A DNA stretch of 64,000 bases, taken from positions 2,082,296 through 2,146,295 of the forward strand of contig NC_049995.1 in assembly GCF_000003815.2 (NCBI RefSeq), read 5' to 3'. Shown one piece after another: positions 15,501-22,832 of the stretch. Each line of letters opens with the position of its first letter. The stretch's first letter is position 1. The DNA comes from Branchiostoma floridae (taxonomy: Eukaryota > Chordata > Leptocardii > Amphioxiformes > Branchiostomatidae). Made by a program: the position numbers and the translations under genes. The notes under the pieces are model-generated. The model was not told the origin of the DNA. It saw only the letters and a program-made list of their open reading frames with translations, and searched no databases.

Positions 15501-18500
15501 ATACGGTACAAAATACACTTAATCTACATATAATCAAATTAACGTGACCTATTGCTCATTTCATGAAGCTAAGGATAAGTTAATTTGCAACTATCTGGTT
15601 AAGTCTTTCCCCGGAAAGACTTTCTGTTTTTGTAGCCGTGTTCCACTTACTGCATTTTGGCGAAAAGTTGGCCTTTCTAGTTTCTTAGAATATTTGCTAC
15701 TCACGTTCGTCTGGACTTGAATGATCGCTTGAGTCATCACTGTAGTCACTGAGGGAACTGGAGTCATCGCCGGAATCACTGAGGGAACTGGAGTCATCGC
15801 CGGAATCACTGAGGGAACTGGAGTCATTGCCGGAGTCACTGAGGGAACTGGAGTCATTGCCGGAGTCACTGAGGGAACTGGAGTCATCGCCGGAATCACT
15901 GAGGGAACTGGAGTCATCGCCGGAGTCACTGAGGGAACTGGAGTCATCGCCGGAATCACTGAGGGAACTGGAGTCATCGCCGGAGTCACTGAGGGAACTG
16001 GAGTCATCGCCGGAATCACTGAGGGAACTGGAGTCATTGCCGGAGTCACTGAGGGAACTGGAGTCATCGCCGGAGTCACTGAGGGAACTGGAGTCATTGC
16101 CGGAGTCACTGAGGGAACTGGAGTCATTGCCGGAGTCACTGAGGGAACTGGAGTCATCGCCGGAGTCACTGAGGGAACTGGAGTCATCGCCGGAATCACT
16201 GAGGGAACTGGAGTCATCGCCGGAGTCACTGAGGGAACTGGAGTCATCGCTGGAGTCACTGAGGGAACTGGAGTCGCTGGACTGGGCGTCCGTGACGGGG
16301 GCTGAAACGGAAAAGAAAAGAAAGGAGCGGGGGGAGGGGGCAGATGATCCACGCAAGCCTGACCTAGTCTCGATTGATGAAAATTGTTGTAACTGTTTGC
16401 ATATGTGACTGATGAACCTCTTCAACGAAAAGAAAAGAAAGAGTTAAAGCTTTTAGTCATGGTTATAAAGCTATTCAATACGCCTACATTTTGATTTGTT
16501 TCAACTTGAACAAGTTCAAGATATTCACAGAAACACGGGAAAGAAAAGAAGAAAAAATACCAATTTCGTTTGAGACTATGTGACTGGTGCACCCCATACA
16601 AGTACGGGTTTCAGTTACAAGTGGTTAACGGTGGTCACCGTAATGTAGTTAGAAGTGAGCTATGAGACGTCCCCTGTCTCCTGAGAGAGACCGGTAAATA
16701 CAAGTGGCTCAGAGAGAGTCTCCGTCCAGTGCAACCGTATATACTGTACAGTATACTGTAAATGCAGAAATATTCGCGGTGGATTAATGTTCGCGGTTTT
16801 CGTGGTGACTACTTCACCGCGAACTTAAAACCACCGCGAAAAAATTTCTATTATGGTATTGGACTGCAGTCTATGGTGTTACCGCGAACTTATATCCACC
16901 GCGAAAAGTCCCTTTTCCCGCTACCGCGAAATTAAATCCCCGCGAACTTAATGCATTTACAGTATACCACCGGCTTGATAAGTGAATAAGTGAGACCTCT
17001 TGGATAGTTAATCAGTGTAACATTAAAGTGGAGAACTTAGCGATCACTGAGCGACCGTTGGGTGACCACTGAGCGCCGACTGCAAAAGCGCTAATTGACA
17101 GGCAAACGTGAAGAACATTTTAAAAAGGATTTGGCTACCGCTGTGCTTATCTAATTCAACTCAATGTTACCCTTTAGCAACCATTTACTTTGAACCTTCC
17201 TTGCATCCATGTTTCTATAGTTTATAAAACAAAACGATTTTTCGTTTACCTCCGTAGAAGTCCAGCTCTGTGAGCCATGGCTGCCAGCCGGAGTGGGTCT
17301 TGGTAAATAGGAACCTCCAATACTGAGCTGTTCCCTGGAACCCGCCGAACTCCTGCCGCTCGTACGTCCCTCCCTGCACGTTAGTAACGGTCACTACATC
17401 CTCCCAGTTGTACGGACTCCCAACCTGCGACTTTTGCAGCGTGAAGGCTGCAGTGTCATGGATTGTGTCTCCAATGTTGTTAACAGCGACGCGAGTGATA
17501 TTATGTGGCGTTGTGAGGTCCAGTACAATGTACCAGCTGTTGTAGTATCTGTCCGTGCCCTGGGGGTTCCAATAGGTACCAGTGTCTCCATCCAAGGCCT
17601 TTGCGGCATCATACGTCACTCCATTGAAGACCCACGGTGTGCCGGCGGAGTTCACAACCCATGACGGATCCCGTTCCAGCCACACACCTGGAGAAGTATA
17701 ATGTATGTTATCATTTCTCTGTCAATATTTCGTATGAAAAAAGGTACCTTAACTAAACGTAGTTCTGTTGATAGAAATCTTGGACAAGTAGTAGATGTTT
17801 GTTTGGATGAAATTCCCTTTTCTTATCTTATCTCGCCGCATTGGAGCAAGTCGTGTAAAGTAAGAAAAAGTACATGTTTGCAAGTGATGACTGTATTGTG
17901 AACTTGTAATCTAATTTTCAGTACATGAAATAATTTCTCATACTCGAATGATCGCTAGAGCCATCGCCGTAGTCACTGAGAGAACTGGAGTCACTGGACT
18001 GGGCATCATTGACTGGGGCTGAAACGGGAAAGAAATGAAGAAAAAAGTTGCCAAATTCCATTTTGATTTGTTTGAATTTGAACAGATTTCAAGATGATAT
18101 TCACAGAAACAAAAATGTTCATACCATAGAACCAATAATGTAAATGACAAGCTAATGACCCTATATGTTGATTTATTCATACCTGTAGATATCCATATAT
18201 GTGTGTTTAGTTGTACTGTAAGTAGCTGTTATACATGTAGACCTTTCAAAAGTCGCTGTACTTTTGTCGTGTCTCAATAAAGATCACTGATTTACTATAG
18301 CTTCAACGATAACTATAACTTCAACACTCCCGACTTTAAAACCACCGCGAACATTTTCCATGACAGTAAGAGTCTACAGTGCATGGTGCTACCGCGAACT
18401 TAAAACCACCGCGTAAAGTCCTTTTTCCCGTTTCCTCGAAATTAAATCCCCGCTAACTTAAATACATTTACAGTATTCTCTTTTCACAACCAGGAGCTGA

Positions 18501-19506
18501 AGTGCGAGGTTTGAACCTGGGCTCTAGGTCGACCATCCTGCCGTTTCAAACTTCTTTGAAAAAAAGGCGCTTCGAGCGCCTGTGACTTAGTGCTGCCAAT
18601 CGCAACATGCCTATCTTTGAACATGTTTGGCCATTTGAACTTATTTGAATCAGGACATCTTTAGCCTGATTGATGGCGCTTATGAATGCTCGTATACTGT
18701 AAATGCATTTAAGTTCGCGCGGTAGCGGGTAAAAGGACTTTTCGCGATGGATTTAAGTTCGCGGTAACTGCAGTCTAATACCATAATAGAAAAATGTTCG
18801 CGGTGGTTTAAGCTCGCGGTGAAGTGGTCACCGCGAAAACCGCGAACATTAGTCCACCGCGAACATTTCTGCATTTACAGTACTAGTAATAATACAAAAG
18901 AGAAAGCGTGCCATAGCGATGTAAAGTGCACTATGCCTAGCCTCCGTGTAGGGGGCCATTAACCCCAGCCAGAGACACATTTCCACTAGAAATTTTTGTT
19001 GAATAATGATGCTAGATTAGTACACTTGTGTATACGTAGAAATACGTAAGTAGTTGTTAGTTATACGCGATATTTGCCATACATATATATGGTACCTGGT
19101 ACAATCGTTGTTCAATTAAATTTACTTAAGTACTAGTATAATAAACCACCAACATCCAGGTGGCCCCTTGGGAGAGGGGGGAGCAGTACGAGCCTATTGT
19201 CCAAGCAGAGGTTAGGTTCCGGCTGTTTTTTTAATGTTTTGTAGGCGTTTGTATCGGGCTTTATATTTTCTATTGATATCTCACGGCCGAAAATGTAACG
19301 CGTAAAAACGTAAAAAAACAGCCAGAGCCTAAGCGCTTGAAGAGTAGTTAAAGCCCTGGGCAGCGGAGTTTGCGTTGAACAGACTAGAACCTCTCTTCCT
19401 CTTTATATATCTTGATCCGTCTGTTTAGGAACGGTACATTACAGCCCCTACCTGTGACACACATCAGCCAGTAGATGAGTCCAGCCGTGAAAAGTTGTGC
19501 CGCCAT
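336..19506 (-). CDS. Large secreted or membrane mosaic receptor-like gene (5' complete, 3' end off the left edge)
   Basis: Twenty-five minus-strand exons can be chained with GT donors, AG acceptors and matching phases: 19506-19452, 18018-17944, 17687-17250, 16301-15705, 15333-15259, 14710-14482, 14103-13991, 13398-13213, 12743-12561, 12077-11952, 11381-11190, 10895-10764, 10287-10093, 9728-9603, 8937-8746, 7008-6880, 6357-6148, 5360-5204, 4851-4727, 4056-3897, 3292-3180, 3065-2958, 2254-1847, 1184-1068 and 597-336. They sum to 4,703 nt, about 1,567 residues, ending in phase 2. Domain order is signal peptide, F5/8C-like, Ser-Asp repeat, CUB, sushi, SRCR x4, YWTD propeller, EGF, C-type lectin, LDLa, frizzled-like. 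Such proteins bind glycans, lipoproteins, microbes or extracellular ligands; the actual ligand is unknown. No transmembrane segment or protease domain is visible, so the left-edge continuation decides whether it is a receptor, a corin-like protease or a secreted scavenger. The alternative is two adjacent genes, but I see no internal start, stop or polyadenylation site. Confidence 0.82.
1068..1184 (-). CDS. Mosaic gene exon 24: LDLa repeat
   Basis: A 117-nt phase 1-1 exon with [36 protein letters not shown]. All six cysteines and the calcium-cage acids (Asp...Asp...Asp-Gly-Ser-Asp-Glu) are present. The donor is GTAAGT. The acceptor (CATGCACAG) has a poor pyrimidine tract. Confidence 0.9.
1847..2254 (-). 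CDS. Mosaic gene exon 23: C-type lectin domain
   Basis: One 408-nt phase 1-1 exon, 136 residues, long form with an extra N-terminal Cys pair ([16 protein letters not shown]). Motifs: [35 protein letters not shown] and [19 protein letters not shown] and the acidic/amide residues around WKD are the calcium and mannose-type sugar ligands of the family, so carbohydrate binding is plausible. Confidence 0.9.
2640..2800 (+). mobile_element. tRNA-derived SINE copy
   Basis: TGGCATATCTGGTAGAGCAT and GGTCCCAAGTTCGATTTCC boxes followed by TGTGCCCTTGAAAGAGGCAC. Diverged member of the same type, in the intron between the EGF and lectin exons. Confidence 0.7.
2958..3065 (-). CDS. Mosaic gene exon 22: EGF-like domain
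   Basis: A 108-nt phase 1-1 exon encoding [18 protein letters not shown], then [12 protein letters not shown], with the last Cys codon split over the donor GTGAGT. The pattern (Asn-Gly-Gly-Cys, six cysteines, no calcium-binding Asp-x-Asp start) is the LDLR/LRP type that packs against the propeller. Confidence 0.87.
3180..6357 (-). CDS. Mosaic gene exons 17-21: YWTD six-bladed beta-propeller (LDLR class B)
   Basis: Exons 6357-6148, 5360-5204, 4851-4727, 4056-3897 and 3292-3180 give about 255 residues, the size of one propeller. It starts with [15 protein letters not shown]. Blade motifs are [61 protein letters not shown] and [12 protein letters not shown]. The Asp of the YWTD motif is often replaced (YWMI, YWTS, YWGS), so the propeller is divergent. 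An EGF exon follows directly, as in LDLR and LRP proteins where this pair binds or releases ligands. Donor choice at 6148 (GTGGGT) is set by phase and is the least certain border. Confidence 0.83.
3314..3526. mobile_element. Inverted-repeat element A, copy 1
   Basis: Ends TTCACCTTTATCCGAGG / CGGATAAAGGTGAA, with inner CCGTTGTTTTT and GACGGTGGTTT blocks, about 213 bp. Four copies lie in introns of the mosaic gene. Confidence 0.88.
3663..3866. mobile_element. Inverted-repeat element A, copy 2
   Basis: TAACCTTTATTCGCTGGGTA to CCGCGGATAAAGGTTTA with the same GACGGACGATG centre. Only about 137 bp separate it from copy 1. It ends 30 bp from the propeller exon at 3897. Confidence 0.85.
4143..4252. 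repeat. 110-bp fold-back
   Basis: CTCATAATACACTTTTGCTG, GCCATTTCTTTT pairs with AAAAGAAATGGC, CAGCAAAAGTGTATCATGAG. Loop about 40 bp. Confidence 0.85.
5628..5825. mobile_element. Short interspersed element with repeated AACCTCCTTGG ends
   Basis: CCAAGGAGGTTATATCACA at the left, GATGTGATATAACCTCCTTG in the middle and TTGATACAACCTCCTTGG at the right form inverted repeats; the centre has GCCGCCGGAGGGCGG. The family is not recognised. Confidence 0.65.
5871..6093. mobile_element. Inverted-repeat element A, copy 3
   Basis: TTCACCTTTATCCGCGGGG to TTCGCGGATAAAGGTGAA, about 223 bp, in a propeller intron. Confidence 0.88.
6880..8937 (-). CDS. Mosaic gene exons 15-16: SRCR domain 4
   Basis: Exons 8937-8746 and 7008-6880, phase 1-1. 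Features: [38 protein letters not shown], then [20 protein letters not shown] and DAGVVC. The 1.7-kb intron between the halves holds a 1,077-bp repeat element (7470-8546), which explains its length compared with the other SRCR introns. Confidence 0.87.
7470..8546. mobile_element. 1,077-bp interspersed element, copy 1
   Basis: It begins TTACCTCCATGAAATGTCAT with a short palindrome, has a TG/TCTG microsatellite, internal AATTATGCAAAATAGG and ATTTGCATAATTAATGAG blocks, and ends CATGGAGGTATGAGGTCGCC then GAACTCTAGTT. A full second copy is at 48291-49365. No coding capacity is recognised. It sits in the SRCR4 intron. Confidence 0.9.
8955..9165. mobile_element. Inverted-repeat element A, copy 4
   Basis: TTCACCTTAGTACGCAGG to CGCGGATAAAGGTGAA, about 211 bp, between SRCR 3 and 4. 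Confidence 0.85.
9470..9572 (-). mobile_element. tRNA-Ser/Leu-like sequence (SINE head or tRNA pseudogene)
   Basis: Read on the minus strand: TGTGGCCGAGTGGTTAAGC is a good A box with a D-loop, and CTTCGAACGGGG resembles a weak B box. No matching acceptor stem is evident, so it is not called a functional tRNA. Confidence 0.55.
9603..10287 (-). CDS. Mosaic gene exons 13-14: SRCR domain 3
   Basis: Exons 10287-10093 and 9728-9603, phase 1-1. Features: [36 protein letters not shown], then [20 protein letters not shown] and YVGVVCG. This is the most divergent of the four: Thr-Val before the first Cys is replaced by Arg-Ile, and the Ser-Tyr-Pro motif by Ser-His-Gly. All six group-A cysteines remain. 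Confidence 0.87.
10516..10687. repeat. 172-bp fold-back
   Basis: CAATGGACCGATCCTGTCGA and TCTATTTCGAACACCTCCGT pair with the mirrored ACAGAGGTGTTCGAAATAGA and GGATCGGTCCATTG. Confidence 0.88.
10764..11381 (-). CDS. Mosaic gene exons 11-12: SRCR domain 2
   Basis: Exons 11381-11190 and 10895-10764, phase 1-1. Features: [38 protein letters not shown], then [20 protein letters not shown] and DVAVVC. The usual Cys-Gly at the end reads Cys-Leu-Thr because the donor (GTACGT) lies 6 nt further along than in the sister exons. The fold should be intact. Confidence 0.87.
11391..11574. mobile_element. Tc1/mariner (pogo/Tigger-type) MITE
   Basis: Ends CAGTAGAAGCCAGTTAATTG and (reverse complement) CAGTAGAAGCCGCTTAATTG, flanked by TA on both sides, 184 bp. 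CAGTAGAA ends and TA duplication are typical of pogo/Tigger relatives. It lies between SRCR 1 and 2. Confidence 0.85.
11952..12743 (-). CDS. Mosaic gene exons 9-10: SRCR domain 1 (group A)
   Basis: Exons 12743-12561 and 12077-11952, both phase 1-1. Features: [37 protein letters not shown], then [20 protein letters not shown] and VGVVCG. Six cysteines (Cys2, 3, 5, 6, 7 and 8 of the SRCR scheme) and the two-exon structure mark group A. The second exon's acceptor is AAG, weaker than its neighbours. A short intron of about 480 bp carries no recognisable coding sequence. Confidence 0.88.
13018..13106. mobile_element. Solo end fragment of the hAT-like family
   Basis: ATAATCTGTTTATTTTCTAA, CAGGTCTGGTTTTTCCGGAC and the terminus CGGTACCCACCCCTA match the right end of the 7.4-kb element (45750-45878). 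No partner end is found nearby. It lies close to the sushi exon of the mosaic gene. Confidence 0.75.
13213..13398 (-). CDS. Mosaic gene exon 8: sushi (CCP) domain
   Basis: A single 186-nt phase 1-1 exon. The domain runs from [14 protein letters not shown] through [17 protein letters not shown] to [16 protein letters not shown]. It holds the four sushi cysteines and the conserved Trp before the last Cys. Sushi modules are found in complement regulators and adhesion proteins. Donor is GTAATA. Confidence 0.9.
13435..13630 (+). mobile_element. tRNA-derived SINE in the intron after the sushi exon region
   Basis: GTGGCGCAACGGCAGCG and GGTCTCGAGTTCGAATCC boxes, then GGGAAAAGCACTTAACACGG and CCCTCGGATAGGACGTTC. 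Same family as 38325. It lies between the CUB and sushi exons of the mosaic gene, antisense to it. Confidence 0.85.
13991..14710 (-). CDS. Mosaic gene exons 6-7: CUB domain
   Basis: Exons 14710-14482 (phase 1 to 2) and 14103-13991 (phase 2 to 1) together encode one CUB domain. It opens with [20 protein letters not shown] and has [32 protein letters not shown] and LTIYDGADD, then a second half with [19 protein letters not shown]. The paired Cys around the N-terminal strands and the Asp residues of the usual calcium site are present. It is complete at about 113 residues. CUB domains mediate protein-protein contacts in secreted proteins. Confidence 0.88.
14201..14364. repeat. 164-bp fold-back in the CUB intron
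   Basis: TAGTTTAACTGTCATATCCA to TGGATATGACAGTTAAACTA, arms about 60 bp. Related fragments lie at about 55095-55160 and 62660-62725 (ACAAAGACTGG core). Confidence 0.9.
15259..15333 (-). CDS. Mosaic gene exon 5: Tyr/Asn-rich spacer
   Basis: A 75-nt phase 1-1 exon encoding 25 residues ending in [14 protein letters not shown], with a CAG acceptor and a GTAAGT donor. The right-arm paralogue has a clear counterpart at 63070-63147 ([14 protein letters not shown]). Clustered Tyr beside Asp/Glu suggests tyrosine sulfation, but this is inference. Confidence 0.75.
15705..16301 (-). CDS. Mosaic gene exon 4: expanded Ser-Asp repeat
   Basis: A 597-nt phase 1-1 exon of 199 codons. Most of it is about 18 tandem copies of a 10-residue unit, [10 protein letters not shown] (Asn replaces an Asp in some units), encoded by a 30-bp DNA repeat. 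The flanks are Ala-Gln-Ser-Ser-Asp at the start and Asp-His-Ser-Ser-Pro-Asp-Glu at the end. The unit is rich in Ser followed by acids (acidophilic kinase sites) and in Ser-Gly flanked by acids (the pattern used for glycosaminoglycan attachment). A highly extended, negatively charged stalk is likely. Copy number probably varies between alleles. Confidence 0.82.
15749..16276. repeat. 30-bp coding minisatellite, about 18 units
   Basis: Units are 30 bp long and differ at a few positions (gccggaatc or gccggagtc, catcgc or cattgc). Because the period is a multiple of three, every frame on both strands stays open, which creates long false reading frames over the true Ser-Asp frame. Two-base variants alternate in adjacent units, suggesting growth by duplication of blocks larger than one unit. 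Confidence 0.95.
16754..16964. mobile_element. Inverted-repeat element B, copy 1
   Basis: TACTGTAAATGCAGAAATAT to TTAATGCATTTACAGTA, with repeated CACCGCGAAC and TTCGCGGTGG motifs, about 211 bp. This is the most common element of the window. Confidence 0.9.
17250..17687 (-). CDS. Mosaic gene exon 3: F5/8 type C (discoidin)-like domain
   Basis: One 438-nt phase 1-1 exon encodes a complete 146-residue domain. Landmarks are [12 protein letters not shown] near the N-terminus, WYIVLDL in the middle, then YWRFLFTKT and [10 protein letters not shown] at the end. These fit the discoidin/F5-8C jelly-roll pattern (conserved ALDGD..T.W and a C-terminal aromatic-rich strand). There are no cysteines, so the usual terminal disulfide is absent. 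Family members bind phospholipids, glycans or collagen; the ligand here is unknown. Confidence 0.8.
17944..18018 (-). CDS. Mosaic gene exon 2: short acidic Ser/Asp spacer
   Basis: A 75-nt phase 1-1 exon encoding about 25 residues, including [13 protein letters not shown]. It has a GTATGA donor and a CAG acceptor after a pyrimidine-rich tract. The start of the large Ser-Asp exon (16301-15705) repeats the same opening (Pro-Val-x-Asp-Ala-Gln-Ser-Ser-Asp), so the two are duplicates and only the second has expanded its internal repeat. The role is probably a flexible, highly charged linker in front of the F5/8C-like domain. Confidence 0.7.
18338..18475. mobile_element. Inverted-repeat element B, partial
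   Basis: AAACCACCGCGAACATTTTC to CATTTACAGTA; the left end is missing. Confidence 0.8.
18695..18882. mobile_element. Inverted-repeat element B, copy 3
   Basis: TACTGTAAATGCATTTAAGT to TTTCTGCATTTACAGTA, opposite orientation to 16754. Confidence 0.88.
19198..19343. mobile_element. Hairpin element D, copy 1
   Basis: CCAAGCAGAGGTTAGGTTCC to GCCAGAGCCTAAGCGCTTG, with ACGTAAAAAAACAGCC arm; imperfect. Confidence 0.75.
19452..19506 (-). CDS. Exon 1 of the mosaic gene: signal peptide
   Basis: The exon starts at ATG 19506 and encodes [19 protein letters not shown], a short hydrophobic secretion signal. It ends in phase 1 at a GTAGGG donor. The start is supported by the paralogous exon at 61569, which begins with the same Met-Ala-Ala and ends with the same Trp-Leu-Met...Thr-Gly and GTAGG donor. 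No TATA box is seen upstream. Confidence 0.85.
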
Positions 19507-19744
19507 CTCACCCCACCCGCGCCCAGCTGGGCGGACGGATTGTCGGTTCCCGCTGATAGTACTAAGACGACGTTACCTTGACTTGTTTAAAAAAACACAA
19601 CTGGATATTCTACACAGACCTACTGTACGTGACTATTCTTCTCTTAGGTTCTGCCCACTGGGTTCTGTCAAACGAATATCAACCAGCCCAGTTGAATGCT
19701 TAGTGACAAAGACTACGGAGAACAGGTAACTACCCGACTTTTCA

Positions 19745-20062
19745 AGCTCAACTCGTACATGTGGCATATGTACGTTCTGCATGTGCTGAGATACCATAAC
19801 AACGCATGCACGGATAGAGCATCACATTTCAGAACTCGGGTTATTGAACTTTATCTCTGATGTCATTGTTACTTTTCTTGGAGAGACCAATCTAAATATA
19901 TGCAATAGAAAAATGAATAATTTATCAGTGTATTGTCGTTCTGCATGTGCAGAGCATCAAATTTGAAAACTCGCGGGTTATTGAACTTTACCTCTAATGT
20001 GATTGCTATTTTTCTTGGAATATACCCATCTAGATATATGCAATAGAAAAAATTAATAATTA
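19745..20062. repeat. Tandem duplication upstream of the mosaic gene
   Basis: Two diverged copies of about 150 bp: 19771-19925 and 19938-20062. Both contain GTTCTGCATGTGC, AGAGCATCA, GGGTTATTGAACTTTA, TTTTCTTGGA and ATATATGCAATAGAAAAA. The right arm carries related AAGAAAA/CCAAGAA motifs near 61210-61250. It could be a duplicated enhancer. Confidence 0.7.
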
Positions 20063-20278
20063 ATGCTGTTAGCTACAGCCCACTGGCTCGTACGAGCATT
20101 CCTGGATTGGGTCAACGACCTCAGAAAGACCAAACAACACACGGATTCCAATGTAAGCTGTTATACTTATTCTCGTGATACAAATGACAGCTATTTTATC
20201 AGGAGTTTCTTTGAATTGAGTCATTGACGTGTAGATGTCGATGAGCATCATTTTCTCGTTTGAGAACATTGTCACCTA

Positions 20279-20451
20279 CTCTCCAAGCAGAGGTTAGGCT
20301 CCGGCTGTTTTTATAACCGTTACGTTTTTTGTCGTTTTTATCGGGCTTTCTATTTTGTATTGTATGTTGTATTGACAAAATAGAAAGCCCGATAAAAACG
20401 ACTAAAAAACGTAAAAAAAAAACAGCCGGGGCCTAACCTCTGCTTGGATAG
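20279..20451. mobile_element. Hairpin element D, copy 2
   Basis: CCAAGCAGAGGTTAGGCTCC to GGGGCCTAACCTCTGCTTGG; the inner arms CTTTCTATTTTGT / ACAAAATAGAAAG make almost the whole 173 bp one fold-back. Confidence 0.88.
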
Positions 20452-21479
20452 TAATTGTCACCGCGGTCCGGCTTCGTTTTCCCGGGAATGTAAGATGTAA
20501 CGTTTAATACCTTCACTGGGTTAGACAAGGTAATACACTTTCTGGTGATCTTGGAAAAAAGCTGTTATGACAAGAAGAAATGACTTATACATTTTTCTCG
20601 GTTACACCTTCTTATAGCCTGACTAGAATAGCATCGGGGAGGGGGTCATTAACCCCAGCCAGCGAGAGATTGTGTAAACACAGGCTAAGCCTTCTTAGTA
20701 GTGTAATTATCCTGGGCGGAGTGCGGCACGCCTCACGACATGTTTCACGCCTGGCGGGACCTATGTGCGACACACCCAATATCTTCATGTAGCAAAAACA
20801 AAAATATCTGTATTTGCATGTATCGATATAGCCGATATAATCACCCTCCGGCGTAACACACCAACTTCTATATTTGTATCTGTATAGCCGGTATAACCGC
20901 TCGTATTACACCTGGTCAAGCTTCGCAGGCGTGAGCGCTATATTTAGAAGCAAATGCTGTATCATTATATAAAAAATTTGCGTAAAGTACATGTATTTCG
21001 AGCGTCTTCTTGCAATGAGCCACATTCAGGCGTCTGTTTGGGTTTTAAAGGCGCTCCCTAGCAGTCGGCGAAAGTACTGCTATATACCTCTGTACACTAA
21101 ACCTGTATATAAGTCAAATGTGGTACTAGTACTAGTCCTACTGGTAGTATGCCTACATTCATGCCTAAATCTATGAGTACAACTATTCGTCTTTTCTTTC
21201 AATGACCCACACATGGGATAAAAAGTTTGATAAAAAGTACAATTACAAACGGGACAAAATATTAATGGAGGTATGAGGTCAACGAACTCTTGTTTACTTC
21301 AGTCCTTTGACCGAAGCCGTGACTTTGATTCCGGCTTTGTAGCTCACCCGACATGCACGCTACAAGAAAGGGTTGCAGTCCCAATTCGTATTTTTCTAGA
21401 ATTATCGTAGAGTGGAACATGTTATCACCAAGCACAGTTTTAAAGAACACTTGCAGACAGATGTGCAAAAGTTATAGGT

Positions 21480-21610
21480 GTGACGGGTCGTTCGGTGTAG
21501 TATAACCAGCTGCTGCGACACCGCGTGCCTGCGAAGCTGGTGTGTTATGCCGCGAAGGGCGGTTATACCGGCTATATAGATACAGATACAGATACAGATA
21601 CACCTTAGTG
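21480..21610. mobile_element. Copy of the GGTTATACCGGCTATAT repeat
   Basis: GTGTGTTATGCCGCGAAGGG, CGGTTATACCGGCTATATAG then GATACAGATA repeats. Related copies occur at 20820-20930 and 59938-60000, in part matching the inverted arms. Confidence 0.75.
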
Positions 21611-22060
21611 GTCCACTGTTCATTGTGGTTGTCAAAAAGAGCTAGGGGAATTTTCCCGGTACAATGAACCTGTAAATACTGTACATAGCGTCTGTCCTCT
21701 CTGTCAAGACAAGTGGAAGATCATCAGCGAGTTAAAACTGGATCGAGATCACTTTCCTTTTTCCTGCTTTCTTATCAATCACAAGGGGTCTCTTAATCAT
21801 TTAATCAACGTAGTAGTATTACAAACGTTTGCCCACGGCTATGTATGAGCAATAAATCAATGATTTATAAGCAATCAATAAACATTATTACAACAAGAGG
21901 TCACCCGACCTGACGCCCCCCGCACTGTATCAACCCAACACGGCCTGGCGCGTTTGGTTTTTCCGGTGTAAATATGACAGCGGAACCGTTCGGAAGTAGT
22001 TGAAATGACACATGTTGACAGGCGCATGTGTGGCCAACAAATGTAGAGGGTCGAGTAATA

Positions 22061-22295
22061 GCCTCTACCAGGCTTGGCGGATCGGTGCAGAAATAGGACG
22101 AATATATAATAGAGTCAAAAGTACGCTAGGGGAGTCAGTCGGGCAGAGGAGTATTTTCCTCACCGACGGAGTGACTTGCCTGGCCGGCTGACTCCCCTAG
22201 CGTATACTACTATTGACTCTGTTATAATGTGTCCAATATGATTAATTTCTATACAATTATACCTCCGATCCACGGAGCCTGACCTTGGTAGAGGC
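22061..22295. repeat. Nested fold-back, 235 bp
   Basis: Outer arms GCCTCTACCAGGCTTGG / CCTTGGTAGAGGC; inner element 22111-22221 with arms AGAGTCAAAAGTACGCTAGG and CCTAGCGTATACTAC. Confidence 0.8.
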
Positions 22296-22630
22296 TAGTC
22301 GAGTGGTGTTGGGCCCAAACAGTGGAAAGCAAGCACAGTCTGTCTATCATATTATTTAAATTTCAAGAACGTTTTTCAGTCGATAAAATCAACCGTAATG
22401 AATTGCAATACGTGTTACAACGGTTCTCACAATTGTATCACATTTTTCGCCATTTTATTCCCTTACTTGTGAATTAATGAGATGGAACCACTCTATCTTA
22501 TTTTGTCACTAGAAAACAGGGGTAAAATTTCTTTTACTAGTGAATTAATGAGATTAAAACCCCTCTATCTTATTTTACATCAGAAGAAACATTTCAGTCT
22601 GGGAGACACGAATGACTTATGTTTAGGTTA

Positions 22631-22832
22631 GGTCACATAGCTCGCGCGATGGTCGTGCGATCGATAGCGCTAACTTCGGACATTTTGGAGGACAGAAATG
22701 TACGTCTCGTGCAAAGTTCAACTGTCTTGGTACACAAATTGCTGCTTTGAATCCATGTCGCTGGTTGTTTCTGTCAATCCTGCTTGAAAATCCTATGGCA
22801 TAAAAATCGTACGACGATCGCACGACCTATGT
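22631..22832. mobile_element. Inverted-repeat element F, copy 1
   Basis: GGTCACATAGCTCGCGCGAT to CGATCGCACGACCTATGT, about 200 bp; the second copy is at 34031. Confidence 0.85.

Larger units (their letters stand above)
19452..20880. repeat. Left arm of the inverted duplication of the mosaic-gene promoter region
   Basis: Exon 1 and upstream DNA match 59935-61626 in inverted orientation. Shared blocks include the first exon, 19560-19740, the segment around 19770-19800 (ATACCATAACAACGCATGC), the AAGAAAAATAGC-type block near 19880, the TTTCTCGGTTACACCTTCTT block at 20590, and the block around 20708-20880 (GGGCGGAGTGCGGCACGCC). Element insertions interrupt both arms. Confidence 0.75.

Noticed and set aside
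15591-16425. Alternative long frames over the Ser-Asp exon on both strands
   Set aside because: A 30-bp period keeps all frames open. Only the Ser-Asp frame joins its neighbours with correct phase and splice sites.
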